From Stieleria neptunia (lineage in GTDB: Bacteria; Planctomycetota; Planctomycetia; Pirellulales; Pirellulaceae), in contig NZ_CP037423.1 in assembly GCF_007754155.1 (NCBI RefSeq), forward strand, positions 2,480,001 to 2,544,000: a stretch of 64,000 nt of DNA. Direction: 5' to 3'. Positions 10,351 to 19,299 of this stretch are shown in pieces (within the stretch, counting starts at the first letter, position 1; the number at the start of each line of letters is the position of its first letter). The position numbers and the translations under genes were made by a program. Under the pieces are notes generated by a model. It saw nothing but the letters and a program-made list of their open reading frames with translations. It ran no database searches and was not told the origin of the DNA.

Positions 10351-12162
10351 ATGAACGCTACCGCCAACGATCAAGACTCTGCCACCGCCAAGGTCTTGGG
10401 GGTCAACGGAAACATCGTTCGCATCGAAGTGTCCGGCGGACGGATCATGAAGAACGAGGTCGCCTACGTGTGCGTCGGTGACGAACGTTTGAAAGCCGAA
10501 GTCTTGCGGGTCAACGGCGACCAGGCCGAATTGCAAGTCTTTGAAGAAACCGACGGCGTGCGTTTCGGTGACAAGGTCGAGTTGTCCGGTGAGATGTTGT
10601 CGGTGTCACTCGGTCCGGGGCTGCTGGGAACGATCTATGACGGCTTGCAAAACCCGCTCAGCGATCTGGCCGAGTTGGACGGTTTCTTTCTCAAACGTGG
10701 CCGCGACGTCGCGGCGCTCGACCCGGGCAGACGGTGGGATTTCACACCGGTGTGTCAGGTCGGCGATCAAGTCGTTGCCGGTCAGGTGCTGGGGACCATC
10801 CCCGAAAAGAACATCGTTCACAAGGTGATGGTTCCCTTCGATGCGAGCGGTACGATGACGGTCCAAGCGATCGCCGAAGGCCGCTGGCGGACCGACGCGA
10901 CGGTGGCCACGTTGACGGATTCCAAGGGCCGCCCGATGCGGATCCCGCTGGTCCAAACGTGGCCCGTTCGTCGACCGATCTCGGCGCTGATGCAGCAACA
11001 GCGGCTGATCGAACGGGAGTTTCCGTCACAGCCACTGATCACCACCACGCGAATCATCGACACGTTCTTTCCGATCGCCCGTGGCGGGACTGCCTGCATC
11101 CCCGGGCCGTTCGGGGCCGGGAAAACCGTGATGCAGGGATTGATCGCGCGGTACAGCACCGTCGACGTGGTGATCGTGGTGGCCTGTGGCGAGCGGGCGG
11201 GCGAAGTCGTTGAAACGATTCATGACTTTGCCCAAATGCCGGATCCGCGAACCGGCGGAAAACTGATGGACCGCACGATCATCATCTGCAACACCTCGTC
11301 GATGCCCGTCGCCGCCCGTGAAGCGTCCATCTACACCGGCATCACGCTGGGCGAATACTATCGGCAGATGGGGCTGGACGTGTTGCTGTTGGCCGATTCA
11401 ACCTCGCGTTGGGCCCAGGCGATGCGGGAAACCAGCGGACGGTTGGAAGAGATCCCCGGCGAAGAGGCGTTTCCGGCTTATTTGGACAGTGCGATCAAAG
11501 AACTCTACGAGCGTGCCGGTGTGTTGCGGATGGCCGACGGCCAAACCGGCAGTTTGACCCTGATCGGATCGGTTTCGCCCGCCGGCGGCAATTTTGAAGA
11601 ACCGGTCACCCAGTCGACCTTGGGAACAGTCAAGTGCTTTTTAGGATTGTCCTATGACCGCGCCTACAAACGGTTTTATCCCGCGATCGATCCGTTGATT
11701 TCGTGGTCCCGCTATCGCGATCAGCTGGAATCGTTTTTTAAATCCGAAGTCGACCCGCATTGGACCGCCGGTGTTTCGGCGATGCACCAACTGTTGCGAG
11801 ACGGCGAGAGCATCGACCAGATGATGCAGGTCACCGGCGAAGAAGGCATTTCGATCGAAGACTACGTGACGCATCAAAAGGCGATGTTCTTGGACATGGT
11901 GTACTTGCAACAAGATGCCTTCGACCCGGTCGACGTCTCGGTGCCGCTGGAGCGACAAAAGGAAACGTTCTTGCTCTGCCAGAAACTGATCAACGACGAG
12001 TACGCATTCGAAGACAAAGAGCAAGCCCGAGTGTTCTTCACCGAACTGACCGGGCTGTTCAAAAACCTAAACACTGCGAAAACCGACTCCGATGATTTCA
12101 AACGGTTTCGCAAGCGGATTTCCGAACTCCAAGCCACCGCATTAGTCGTCGACGCAAGTTAA
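10351..12162 (+). CDS. atpA: V-type ATP synthase/ATPase subunit A (catalytic)
   Basis: 603 aa from ATG 10351. The frame is open further upstream, but that stretch overlaps a dispersed repeat word (about 10294-10316) and the first conserved residues (AKVLGVNGNIVRIE) come just after this ATG. The P-loop GPFGAGKT lies at residues 252-259, followed by VVACGERAGEVVE with the catalytic glutamate and DSTSRWAQAMRE, all diagnostic of catalytic A subunits. The bulge insertion that distinguishes A from F-type beta chains is present (about 100-200). It is last in the operon after a 151-bp gap, so it may have its own promoter. It hydrolyses or makes ATP in the cytoplasmic head. Confidence 0.95.
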   Translation: MNATANDQDSATAKVLGVNGNIVRIEVSGGRIMKNEVAYVCVGDERLKAEVLRVNGDQAELQVFEETDGVRFGDKVELSGEMLSVSLGPGLLGTIYDGLQNPLSDLAELDGFFLKRGRDVAALDPGRRWDFTPVCQVGDQVVAGQVLGTIPEKNIVHKVMVPFDASGTMTVQAIAEGRWRTDATVATLTDSKGRPMRIPLVQTWPVRRPISALMQQQRLIEREFPSQPLITTTRIIDTFFPIARGGTACIPGPFGAGKTVMQGLIARYSTVDVVIVVACGERAGEVVETIHDFAQMPDPRTGGKLMDRTIIICNTSSMPVAAREASIYTGITLGEYYRQMGLDVLLLADSTSRWAQAMRETSGRLEEIPGEEAFPAYLDSAIKELYERAGVLRMADGQTGSLTLIGSVSPAGGNFEEPVTQSTLGTVKCFLGLSYDRAYKRFYPAIDPLISWSRYRDQLESFFKSEVDPHWTAGVSAMHQLLRDGESIDQMMQVTGEEGISIEDYVTHQKAMFLDMVYLQQDAFDPVDVSVPLERQKETFLLCQKLINDEYAFEDKEQARVFFTELTGLFKNLNTAKTDSDDFKRFRKRISELQATALVVDAS

Positions 12163-12675
12163 CCTGATCCTCCCGTCTCTCCCAATCAACCAAAAAGGTG
12201 TCGGACACCTTTTACGCGCTACGTATTCTCGCCTGACCCCCAAGCCGTTGCGTGTGGCGGCATCGCGCGTGAGCGCGCCGCTGGCCGACTCCACACCCAA
12301 ACGCTGCCCGAAGCGCGGCCGCGTCCACGAAGCCTGATGCAACCCTGGGTCTGGCCGGCGTCCTGCGCATGAATCGGGTTTACGCAACCGTCGAAACCCC
12401 ATGCCGGCGCCAGCAAGCCGGCGCCAGCAAGCCGGCGCCAGCAGGCCACGCCCGTGACGCTGCTCGGATCGCAGGCTCGGATCGCAGGCTCGAGGTTCGC
12501 CCGATCGGTCACACGTGGCCCGACACTCTCTGAACAAGCGTGCAGATATCACGCGTGTTAATCTTTTCTGTTTGGGAGGAATTGCTTGCTAAAGATCCGC
12601 CTGTTGGGTTATAGTCCAGATCTCCCAACAAAGGGGTGTGTGGTTTGACTTTGGCCATTCGGGGGCATCTGGGGC
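12163..12675. other. Gene-free stretch with palindrome, gene fragment and short tandem repeats
   Basis: Contains a 10-bp-arm palindrome at 12193-12213 (AAAAGGTGTC, one base, GACACCTTTT), the CAP-like gene fragment at 12233-12337, a 14-bp unit GCCGGCGCCAGCAA three times at 12403-12444, and a doubled CTCGGATCGCAGG at about 12469-12494. No intact gene is seen. Confidence 0.7.
12233..12337 (+). pseudogene. C-terminal remnant of a CAP-like gene paralogous to 18337-18849
   Basis: Thirty-four codons and a TGA stop match the last codons of the gene at 18337-18849 almost base for base: LTPKPLRVAASRV and ADSTPKRCPK are identical in both, then divergence at the end (RGRVHEA versus CGRVH). Nothing upstream matches the rest of that gene, so this is a broken copy left by duplication or by a mobile repeat that carries the gene's tail. 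Confidence 0.75.
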
Positions 12676-13575
12676 GTGACGCAACATCCAAAGCTACTGC
12701 GGCTTTCTGACGCGATTTCGTACGGCATCATTGTCGTCGGATTTGCCGTCGCGATTTGGTCCTTGGTGATCAGCGAGCCGCCGACCAATCCGATGACGGT
12801 CTACGCGCTTCGGATCTTTCTTTCGTTGGCGGCAGGATTGTCGGCGAACATTATCGCGGGCAATCTGGAGATCAAATGGCTGAAGGAAAACAGCGAAATC
12901 CGCTCCACCGGCGCGATCGCATTTGCCGTGGTCACGTTTTACTCCGCGCCGAATCTTGCCCCCAGCCTTGATCCGGTCAATGTCCAGCGTGACCCGCCCT
13001 CGATTTTGAATGCGAAGGTCTGGTCGGTCAACAACCTGATTCGACCGGAAGTGTTTCCACAAACACAGAAGTCGACATGGGTCTTCAAGACCATTGAGCT
13101 GATGGGGATGCATCATGAGTCGATGCAGCACGTCATCGATGGCCGACGCGCGATTGGTGATTTGACGAAGGCTCTTGCCGGTCAGGTTTCGGACCAGCAA
13201 AAGCTTGAAGTCATCGATCGGGCGTTGCAGCAGGGGACGGCGGATGAAGAGGACGGAAAGACGATTTATGCGATCGCCGAAACGCCGCGATTCGATGTCG
13301 CCCACCGCGCCTTTGACGCGATGATCCGAACACTTCCCTCGCTGGAGAAAGGCAGTCCAGACAAACGCCACGATATCCTGCCGTTTCTGATTTCAGATAA
13401 AGGGCATTTGAAGTCATTCACGCCGTTGACGCGGAAACACGACGACGTCACCCAGGAACTTTTCATCGACGTTCCAGAATCTCAACCGGGCGACTACCTG
13501 TTTTTTATCATCAAGTTCCGATTCAAGCAGGCCACTCCGACGACCATTCTTCCTTTGGAATTGATCACGACCTAG
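12676..13575 (+). CDS. Membrane protein of unknown function
   Basis: 299 aa from GTG 12676. Two clear hydrophobic segments (about residues 13-32, IIVVGFAVAIWSLVI; about 43-63, LRIFLSLAAGLSANIIAG) precede a soluble part of about 200 residues without a recognised motif. It is followed after 48 bp by the gene at 13624 and probably forms an operon with it and 14733. No family recognised. Confidence 0.65.
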   Translation: MTQHPKLLRLSDAISYGIIVVGFAVAIWSLVISEPPTNPMTVYALRIFLSLAAGLSANIIAGNLEIKWLKENSEIRSTGAIAFAVVTFYSAPNLAPSLDPVNVQRDPPSILNAKVWSVNNLIRPEVFPQTQKSTWVFKTIELMGMHHESMQHVIDGRRAIGDLTKALAGQVSDQQKLEVIDRALQQGTADEEDGKTIYAIAETPRFDVAHRAFDAMIRTLPSLEKGSPDKRHDILPFLISDKGHLKSFTPLTRKHDDVTQELFIDVPESQPGDYLFFIIKFRFKQATPTTILPLELITT

Positions 13576-13623
13576 CGGTTGTTTTGAAAACATCTTCGTC
13601 TCTTTCTACTTTGGAGCATCAGC

Positions 13624-14715
13624 ATGACGATACACAAGACCGCGTTGGCGTTTCTTTCCGTTTTGGGGTTGGCGATGTCGCACGTGGTGGTTGCGTCGGA
13701 CGCAACCGATCGAGAGTGGACGCATCGTCAAACTGGCAAATCGGTTCGGGCGACCCTGTTGGAGGTGGATCTGCACCGTGGCGTGGCGCGATTCCTTGAT
13801 GCCCATGATCGAGAGCTGCATGCGCGGCTCGCCGACCTGTCCGACCAGGATCTCACGTTCATCCGATCGAGCCAGACACTCGACGTACAGCAGCGATTCG
13901 TGACGGTACTTCAATCGGAGGACGTCACGATTTCCGGAACGGTCAAGGATCGCAACGGCAATCCGGCTAAGAACGTGAGTGTTCGTGCGGTGCGGCAGGA
14001 CGAACCCGATATCGTGTTGGATCGCGACATTACAGATCCCGACGATGGCAGCTATCGTTTGAAGATCGCCACGAACGTGGATCTCCGTCAGGTGCGGCTC
14101 GATTTTGTCCCGCTCTTGCCGGGCTTGGTACCGGGAACGGACGAGCAATTGAAAAGCGATGAAGGCCAGACCATCAATAAGGTTTTAGATGGAGTGCCCG
14201 CTTCCTCCGGCGGTGCCGCACCAGCGGCCGTCGAAGCGATGGGGGACAGTGCTGACGGCGTCCCACCTCGCGAGATGCGAATCCAGGTTGCACCGATGCA
14301 ACGCGCAGAGCTTCGGCCGATGTTGTCCGAAGACCGGGCCCAAGATGAACTGAAGCAGATCTTCGACAATCTGCTGACCATGGAGGAGTTTCTACAGCGA
14401 ACCGAACTCAAAGATCAGGTCGATGACGACGACATCCAGCTTCGCAATCGAATTCTTGAGTATCTGGAGGCGGTGAAAACACTGCCCCAAATTCGGCCCG
14501 GTAGCGGACGCATCTACAACAGTGTTGCCAACAAGATTCGCTACCTTCGTGAAGAGTACGGGTTGACGGCCTTTGATCAAGTCTCCCCATGCCCGGTCCC
14601 TGGAGTCTCTTCTGCGCAGGTGGTTTGTCCGACCATCCGCGTTTGTCACCCCGTCTGTCGACCCGTTTGTCCGCCAAGAACGCGGCCTCTGTTCCGCCGC
14701 TTCCTTTGCCAGTAG
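13624..14715 (+). CDS. Exported protein with SHD1-like and carboxypeptidase-regulatory-like domains
   Basis: 363 aa with a signal peptide (AFLSVLGLAMSHVVVA) and a Shine-Dalgarno GGAG. Residues about 30-80 (REWTHRQTGKSVRATLLEVD, then ARLADLSDQDLTFI) follow the pattern of the SHD1-like beta domain common in planctomycete exported proteins. Residues about 100-150 (TISGTVKDRNGNPAKNVSVR ... DDGSYRLKI) look like a carboxypeptidase-regulatory (CarboxypepD_reg-like) beta sandwich. The middle is helical, and the C-terminus is Cys/Pro/Arg-rich (CPVPG, CPTIRVCHPVCRPVCPP). Middle gene of a three-gene set. Function unknown. Confidence 0.65.
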   Translation: MTIHKTALAFLSVLGLAMSHVVVASDATDREWTHRQTGKSVRATLLEVDLHRGVARFLDAHDRELHARLADLSDQDLTFIRSSQTLDVQQRFVTVLQSEDVTISGTVKDRNGNPAKNVSVRAVRQDEPDIVLDRDITDPDDGSYRLKIATNVDLRQVRLDFVPLLPGLVPGTDEQLKSDEGQTINKVLDGVPASSGGAAPAAVEAMGDSADGVPPREMRIQVAPMQRAELRPMLSEDRAQDELKQIFDNLLTMEEFLQRTELKDQVDDDDIQLRNRILEYLEAVKTLPQIRPGSGRIYNSVANKIRYLREEYGLTAFDQVSPCPVPGVSSAQVVCPTIRVCHPVCRPVCPPRTRPLFRRFLCQ

Positions 14716-14732
14716 TTACCTGAAGGGTTCCC

Positions 14733-15385
14733 ATGACCAATCAAGGCGAAAAAACCGATTCCGCGATTGACGATGTGGAATCGGCGGAAGACCACTCAAC
14801 TGCGACCGCCCCGCCTGATGGTCAGAGCACAGGGAGGGCGGACACGCCCGCCACGGAACCAGCAACGGACAACGATGACGGTCCGGCAAAATTGCCCCTT
14901 GACGGACGGACGTTGAGGCTGCTGGTGTGTTTGTTGCCCGTCGGTGGTTTGGTGGTGGTGATGATCGTGTACTTGGGCGCGACGATTCAAATGAGTTTAC
15001 CGATTGAATCGAGCAACGCTCTCCGTTCCCAAAGCTTGGATGTGGTGCGTGTCACCACTGTGTTGCTGGGCGGTGTCACGCTCGTCGTGACCGGCGTCTC
15101 GTTGATCAACCTTGGCTTGATGAATTCCATCGACGCAGACCCTGATTGGAAAGAGAGCCGACGTTACACACCGATTGCCGGCGCGGTCACGGCGCTGTCA
15201 CGGCGCTGGCCGGAGCCGCTCTGTTGGGCGCTGCACTGGCGAAGGACGTGAGTTTGTCCGGTCAACGAAACGAGATCAGCGGCAACTCCACTCCCGGTGC
15301 GAACGCCGGGACTTTGATCGATAGCACGTCTGGTGAACCGTTTCAGCCGATGGAAGATCTACAGCCAAAGTACTTTTCAAAGTGA
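14733..15385 (+). pseudogene. Membrane protein gene frameshifted by an 11-bp tandem duplication
   Basis: The frame from ATG 14733 (SD GAAGGG) gives an acidic N-terminus, then hydrophobic helices at about 66-88 (LLVCLLPVGGLVVVMIVYLG) and 107-130. It then runs out of frame at 15198 and stops at 15251. The 11-mer TCACGGCGCTG occurs twice in direct contact (15187-15197, 15198-15208). Removing one copy joins ...GAVTAL to AGAALLGAALAKDVSL, restores a third hydrophobic segment and extends the frame to the stop at 15385 (about 213 aa). The intact product would be a small membrane protein of unknown role, third in the operon. The repeat could expand and contract, so reversible on/off switching is conceivable. 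Confidence 0.7.
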
Positions 15386-15656
15386 TCATTCCATGGCCAG
15401 TTCGTTGACACTGGATGAGCAATCATCCGAATCAATTTGCTGGTCCGCATGCCCCGCGCCATCTGATACAAAGATGGACGATCTGGGACACTGGATTCTT
15501 CGGCGTTGGAGAGATGGCGATGACCGGAGGAAGGGGCAGGAGCATCTTGGGGGTTCTGCGCAGCTCTTTGGTTGCCTCGTCCACGTAATTGGCTCCTGAC
15601 CCTTTTTTCTCGCCCGACAACCCGGAAGGGCCATCGTACTCGAAAAACCGGTCGTC
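15386..15656. other. Gene-free stretch
   Basis: Convergent ends of the frameshifted gene and the MBL gene. Bases about 15600-15655 contain a fragment of the 47795-type element (CCCGGAAGGGCCATCGTACT followed by CGAAAAACCGGTCGTCC). Nothing else is seen. Confidence 0.5.
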
Positions 15657-16355
15657 CTATTGGTCTTCGATGCCGAGCACTGAGTCGGCGACGAAGGCGT
15701 TGTTGAGACGTTCTTGGCCGAAGGTGGAGACCGGTCCGTGGCCGGGCAGGAATTGGATCTGTTTGCCCAGCGGCCAGAGTTTTTGGACGATCGATTCGAT
15801 CAGGTCTTCGGTGCTGCCGTAGGGGAAATCGGTACGTCCCACCGAGCCGCAGAACAACACGTCGCCGACGAAGGCGAAGGCGTCGTCGGGCTGCACCAGC
15901 ACGATGTGACCGGGGGTATGGCCCGGGCACTCGTAGACGTCAAACTCGATGCCCGACAGTTCGACCTTGTCGCCTTCGTTCAAGTAACGATCGGGCGTGA
16001 CGTTGGTCGCGCCCACGATGCCGTACTTGCCACATTCGGCTTCGACGGAATCGAGTAAGAACTGATCTTTCGCATTCGGGCCGATGATCGGGACACCAAA
16101 CTTCTTCTTCAGCGGGCCGGCCGCGCCGACATGATCGATGTGACCGTGTGTCAGCCAGATGGCCGACACGTCGACACCGAGTTCTTCGACGGCCGCGATG
16201 ATTTGATCGGCATCGCCGCCGGGATCAACGATGGCGGCTTGTTTCGTTTCGGTCGACCAGATGATCGAACAATTCTGCTGAAGCGGCGTGACCGGCAGGA
16301 TGCTGACGCGGAAACGGGGTTGCGGGGCGGCATCGGGCTGGTCGGTGTCGGTCAT
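15657..16355 (-). CDS. MBL-fold metallo-hydrolase (glyoxalase II-like)
   Basis: 232 aa from ATG at 16355. The binuclear metal site is readable: THGHIDHVG (HxHxDH), CPGHTPGH, GDVLFCGSVGRTDFP (bridging Asp) and LPGHGP (last His). This is the pattern of YcbL/GloB-type hydrolases that cleave glutathione or other thioesters, although the substrate is not predictable. The frame stays open 69 codons further upstream to GTG 16562, but that part is a globin-like remnant. The conserved domain starts shortly after ATG 16355, so the shorter start is preferred. Confidence 0.85.
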   Translation of the reverse strand: MTDTDQPDAAPQPRFRVSILPVTPLQQNCSIIWSTETKQAAIVDPGGDADQIIAAVEELGVDVSAIWLTHGHIDHVGAAGPLKKKFGVPIIGPNAKDQFLLDSVEAECGKYGIVGATNVTPDRYLNEGDKVELSGIEFDVYECPGHTPGHIVLVQPDDAFAFVGDVLFCGSVGRTDFPYGSTEDLIESIVQKLWPLGKQIQFLPGHGPVSTFGQERLNNAFVADSVLGIEDQ

Positions 16356-16439
16356 CGTTGACGTTTTTTCGTTCGGGGCGTTTCGGTGAAGGATCAGGGG
16401 AATGAAACCGCGGCCACACAATCTGATGAATGACGGGGC

Positions 16440-16568
16440 TGACGATTCGTGGGGCGACTGCTGCATGATCGCCGCGGCATAGTTCAATGCATCGGTCCAC
16501 TGTTTGTCCAGTACGGCATTCCAGTCGTCACCGTGGAATTCTGCGATTGTCTCGACCAGCACCTCGAT
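16440..16568 (-). pseudogene. Globin-like C-terminal remnant in frame upstream of the MBL gene
   Basis: The translated stretch after an in-frame TAG (16569-16571) reads IEVLVETIAEFHGDDWNAVL, then a W..AL..A..IM helix, which resembles the G-H helix end of bacterial single-domain globins. The rest of the globin is absent; 16572-16635 has no globin sequence before the next gene. It seems to be a truncated gene whose frame happens to run into the MBL frame. The globin assignment rests on pattern only. Confidence 0.4.
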
Positions 16569-16635
16569 CTAGCATGTCGCCGCCGATTGCGTGTCGGCAC
16601 ACGGCGGTTGGGCGGGTTGCGGCGGCGGGCTGCGT

Positions 16636-18060
16636 TCAATCACCGCCGAGCGCCGGACCGGCTTGGGTCGGTTGCGATTCCAAACCAGCGGTGTTGACCG
16701 TGACAACGGAGTATTCATCGTCCTCACCCCGCTGGGCGGATTGATCGACGAACTCCATCTGCACCAACGGTTGCGTGGGGGTATCGCTGTATTGCAAGCC
16801 TTGGAAGATCGGCCGACCGAATCGGTTTGTCCCTTCCGATGGCACTTCGGCGAGCGGCTTGCCGTTGCGGAGGATGATGAACTTCTCGATCCCGCTTTGC
16901 AGATCCGCTTCCGCTTGCCAACGCAATCGATTGCCCTGTCGCTGAACCGACTTGGGCGGCGGTGGCGGTGACGAATCGGCAACGCGGGTGTCCTTGCGGT
17001 ACTGTATCCACAACGTCGCGATCGTCTCGTCCGGCAGCCAGCTGGCTTTCAGGGGATCGCCGTCAACGTCGTTCGCCGCCACGGCGGTCGTGCCGGTCGG
17101 CTCGGCCAACCAGGCGGACGCCGTGGGCATGGGACGCAGCGAACCACCGGGTTTCTTCGGCAACCGAAGTTCCAGACAGCGGTCCAGCCACGGGATCGCC
17201 AGGTAACGCTGGTTCCCGCACTCGTGGGCGGTCAGGGGATCGATTGCGATGCCGAGCAACCCGCCGCGGCCGCGGACCGCGTCGAAGAATTGCAAGTTCG
17301 CAGGCCACACGCCGGCAAACCGTCCGTCCTTCACCGTCACGCCTTCTTTTGTACCGGGATTGCACATCATCGGCACGCCCAACGCGGCCTCCGGCAATGT
17401 GTGCGGTTTGATGCCGGGGCGATCCGGATTAGGTTCCAGCAGCGGAACGCCCGAACGCAGCCATGCCGCCACAACCCGGTTCGGCCGGATCATCACCATC
17501 CCGCCGCACCAGTGACCGCCGCCGCTGTGTCCCCATAGCGCCAGCGGCGCCGATGCGAGCTCGGGGTGGCCGGACAGATTGCCGAGGTCGACCAGCGATT
17601 GTTCAAAGGTGGTCACCGATCCGTTGCGAGGGTCACACCACATCTGACAATCCGCTGCCTGCGGTTGCTCATAAGCAGGAGCCAGCAAGGCACAATCGTG
17701 TTTCTTGGCAAGGGCCTGCCAGTGTAGATCAAAGGCGCCCGTCAGTCCCGATTTGCACGAGCCTTCGCCACATCCGTGTTGGTGCACGACGACACCTCGC
17801 AACGTGTTCACACCCGGGGGAATCCAAATCGTGTAGCTGACCGGGAAGATCAATTCGCCGGGTTTCCGATCGGTGGCGTTCGGATCAGCGGCTTGCTCGG
17901 ACGCATCGTAGCGGACTCGATAGTAGGGCGGATCCGCCTGGGGGATGACATCGTATGGCGGAGCCTGTGCCGCCAAGGGCAAGGCAGTGCCCAGCAGCAC
18001 AACGATCAGCAAGAGTTGGCGGGAAACGAGCAGGCGGAGCATCGAGGGCTGGCGGTTCAT
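16636..18060 (-). CDS. Exported alpha/beta-hydrolase-fold protein
   Basis: 474 aa from ATG at 18060, where a signal peptide begins ([18 protein letters not shown] then ALPLAAQA). The nucleophile elbow WGHSGGGHW and a preceding [16 protein letters not shown] (oxyanion side) mark an alpha/beta hydrolase, with a His candidate in ECGNQR. After about residue 380 comes a fibronectin-III-like section ([36 protein letters not shown]). Planctomycetes carry many such exported hydrolases next to sulfatases. The substrate is unknown, with an ester or glycan-linked ester plausible. The longer frame to 18186 lacks a signal peptide at its start. Confidence 0.7.
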   Translation of the reverse strand: MNRQPSMLRLLVSRQLLLIVVLLGTALPLAAQAPPYDVIPQADPPYYRVRYDASEQAADPNATDRKPGELIFPVSYTIWIPPGVNTLRGVVVHQHGCGEGSCKSGLTGAFDLHWQALAKKHDCALLAPAYEQPQAADCQMWCDPRNGSVTTFEQSLVDLGNLSGHPELASAPLALWGHSGGGHWCGGMVMIRPNRVVAAWLRSGVPLLEPNPDRPGIKPHTLPEAALGVPMMCNPGTKEGVTVKDGRFAGVWPANLQFFDAVRGRGGLLGIAIDPLTAHECGNQRYLAIPWLDRCLELRLPKKPGGSLRPMPTASAWLAEPTGTTAVAANDVDGDPLKASWLPDETIATLWIQYRKDTRVADSSPPPPPKSVQRQGNRLRWQAEADLQSGIEKFIILRNGKPLAEVPSEGTNRFGRPIFQGLQYSDTPTQPLVQMEFVDQSAQRGEDDEYSVVTVNTAGLESQPTQAGPALGGD

Positions 18061-18336
18061 TCGGTGATGTGGAAATCGATTTGGCGGAGGGGTTTGGGTG
18101 GTGGTCAAGAATATAGCACGCCGGTCGGCCCCCTTGGCCCAACGCGGTGTGTTCGCCTGTCCGCCACCCGCCCTGCCGTCGCGCATCGGCCCGTCGGCCG
18201 GGTTGTCTGCTCAAGCGGAAGCGTTAGGTTTCCTCGCGGCCACCGATGACGGTGTGCCGCTGACGGTCGGGCCTCGTTCGCCGACGGTCGTTTCATGGAC
18301 GCTTGTCGCCCCCATCGATGAAAAGGGATTGTTTTG

Positions 18337-18849
18337 ATGAAATCACGTTTGATTCTTCTCGCCGCATTCGCACTGACTTCCGTTGCCATCGCCCAGGGTG
18401 GCGCCTTTGATGAAGTCAACGCGTGGCGCCGCGCCGCCGGGTTGCCGCAATTGATCGAAGACCCCGCGATGACCGAATTTGCCAAACGTAAAGCCGAATA
18501 CCGCGCCGCACGGGGGCTCAAGAACGGGCACCAGGGCCCCTCGGTTCCGGCCGGTTGGACGGAAGGTTGTGGGGAAGCAACGGAATCCTGGGGTTGGCTG
18601 ACCTGTGCGACCGAATGCGATTTCCGCTACGCCGGAGCAGGGCTGGCGATCGGCGCCGACGGGGAGCGGTACATGGTCTTTGTCGGGCGTGGCGGCAGCG
18701 GCCGGGCGCTGATCGATCCGAATCGTTACCCGATCATCAAGACGTCGCATCTGACCCCCAAGCCGTTGCGTGTGGCGGCATCGCGCGTGACCTCGCGGGT
18801 GGCCGATTCCACACCCAAACGCTGCCCGAAGTGCGGCCGAGTCCACTAG
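18337..18849 (+). CDS. Exported CAP-like (SCP/PR-1-like) protein
   Basis: 170 aa from ATG 18337 with SD AAAAGGGA. Signal peptide KSRLILLAAFALTSVAIAQG. The mature part begins FDEVNAWRRAAGLPQLIEDP, the usual first helix of bacterial CAP domains, and continues KRKAEYRAARGLKNGHQGP and CGEA..W, with four Cys probably forming disulfides. The classical CAP His/Glu cavity residues are not all clear, so this is a CAP-like assignment. The C-terminus KRCPKCGRVH looks like half a zinc ribbon. A broken paralogous tail lies at 12233-12337. Confidence 0.65.
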   Translation: MKSRLILLAAFALTSVAIAQGGAFDEVNAWRRAAGLPQLIEDPAMTEFAKRKAEYRAARGLKNGHQGPSVPAGWTEGCGEATESWGWLTCATECDFRYAGAGLAIGADGERYMVFVGRGGSGRALIDPNRYPIIKTSHLTPKPLRVAASRVTSRVADSTPKRCPKCGRVH

Positions 18850-18850
18850 G

Positions 18851-18958
18851 CAACGCACGGAAAATTAGTATCGGATCTTGCGAGTGGGATAGGCTTCCAG
18901 CCTGTCATTGCAGCGTCGACAGGCTGGAAGCCTATCCCACTTATGTTCCGTGCGTTGC
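18851..18958. repeat. Palindromic element, copy 1 (GGATAGGCTTCCAGCCTGTC core)
   Basis: Inner arms AGTGGGATAGGCTTCCAGCC... and its complement flank an 11-nt loop (about 18883-18941). Outer arms CAACGCACGGAA / TTCCGTGCGTTG pair as well. A second copy at 49990-50093 has the same inner arms but different outer arms. It would form a very stable hairpin and could stop transcription both ways. Confidence 0.8.
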
Positions 18959-19069
18959 TAGGGCTTCGTCAACTTTTATACTTAGGGTACCGCGGAAAAG
19001 GGGTCAGGTACCAAAAATGCGAAGCACCCTGCGGGCCATTTGGTTTTTGGTACCTGACCCCTTTTCCGC
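18958..19069. repeat. Long palindromic repeat, copy 2 (inverted relative to 1628-1736)
   Basis: The 26-bp arms (18993-19018 and 19044-19069), the loop and the 30-bp flank are the reverse complement of the element at 1628-1736 with a handful of differences. Confidence 0.85.
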
Positions 19070-19299
19070 TCGCTGGTCACGGTCCTGCACGATATTTGGG
19101 CAACCCGATCCGCGATGATGCCGCGGGGCAGACCGTGCAGGGTCGGTAAGGGCGGCGACCGATCCGGGAAAGCGATTTACGGCAAGGGCGTGCCCACTAG
19201 GCACCGAGGCCTCCCAACTTAGCCCGGTCGGGTACGGGGTTTGCCCCACACGAGCGAGAGGAGTCTTTTCTCGCTTCGTGCCCCCTTCGCCCCGACCCG

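Larger units (their letters stand above)
18850..19299. other. Gene-free stretch with two long palindromes
   Basis: Two different palindromic elements (18851-18958 and 18958-19069) stand side by side. From 19070 to 19299 there is no recognisable gene; this part should hold the SDR promoter. Confidence 0.6.
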
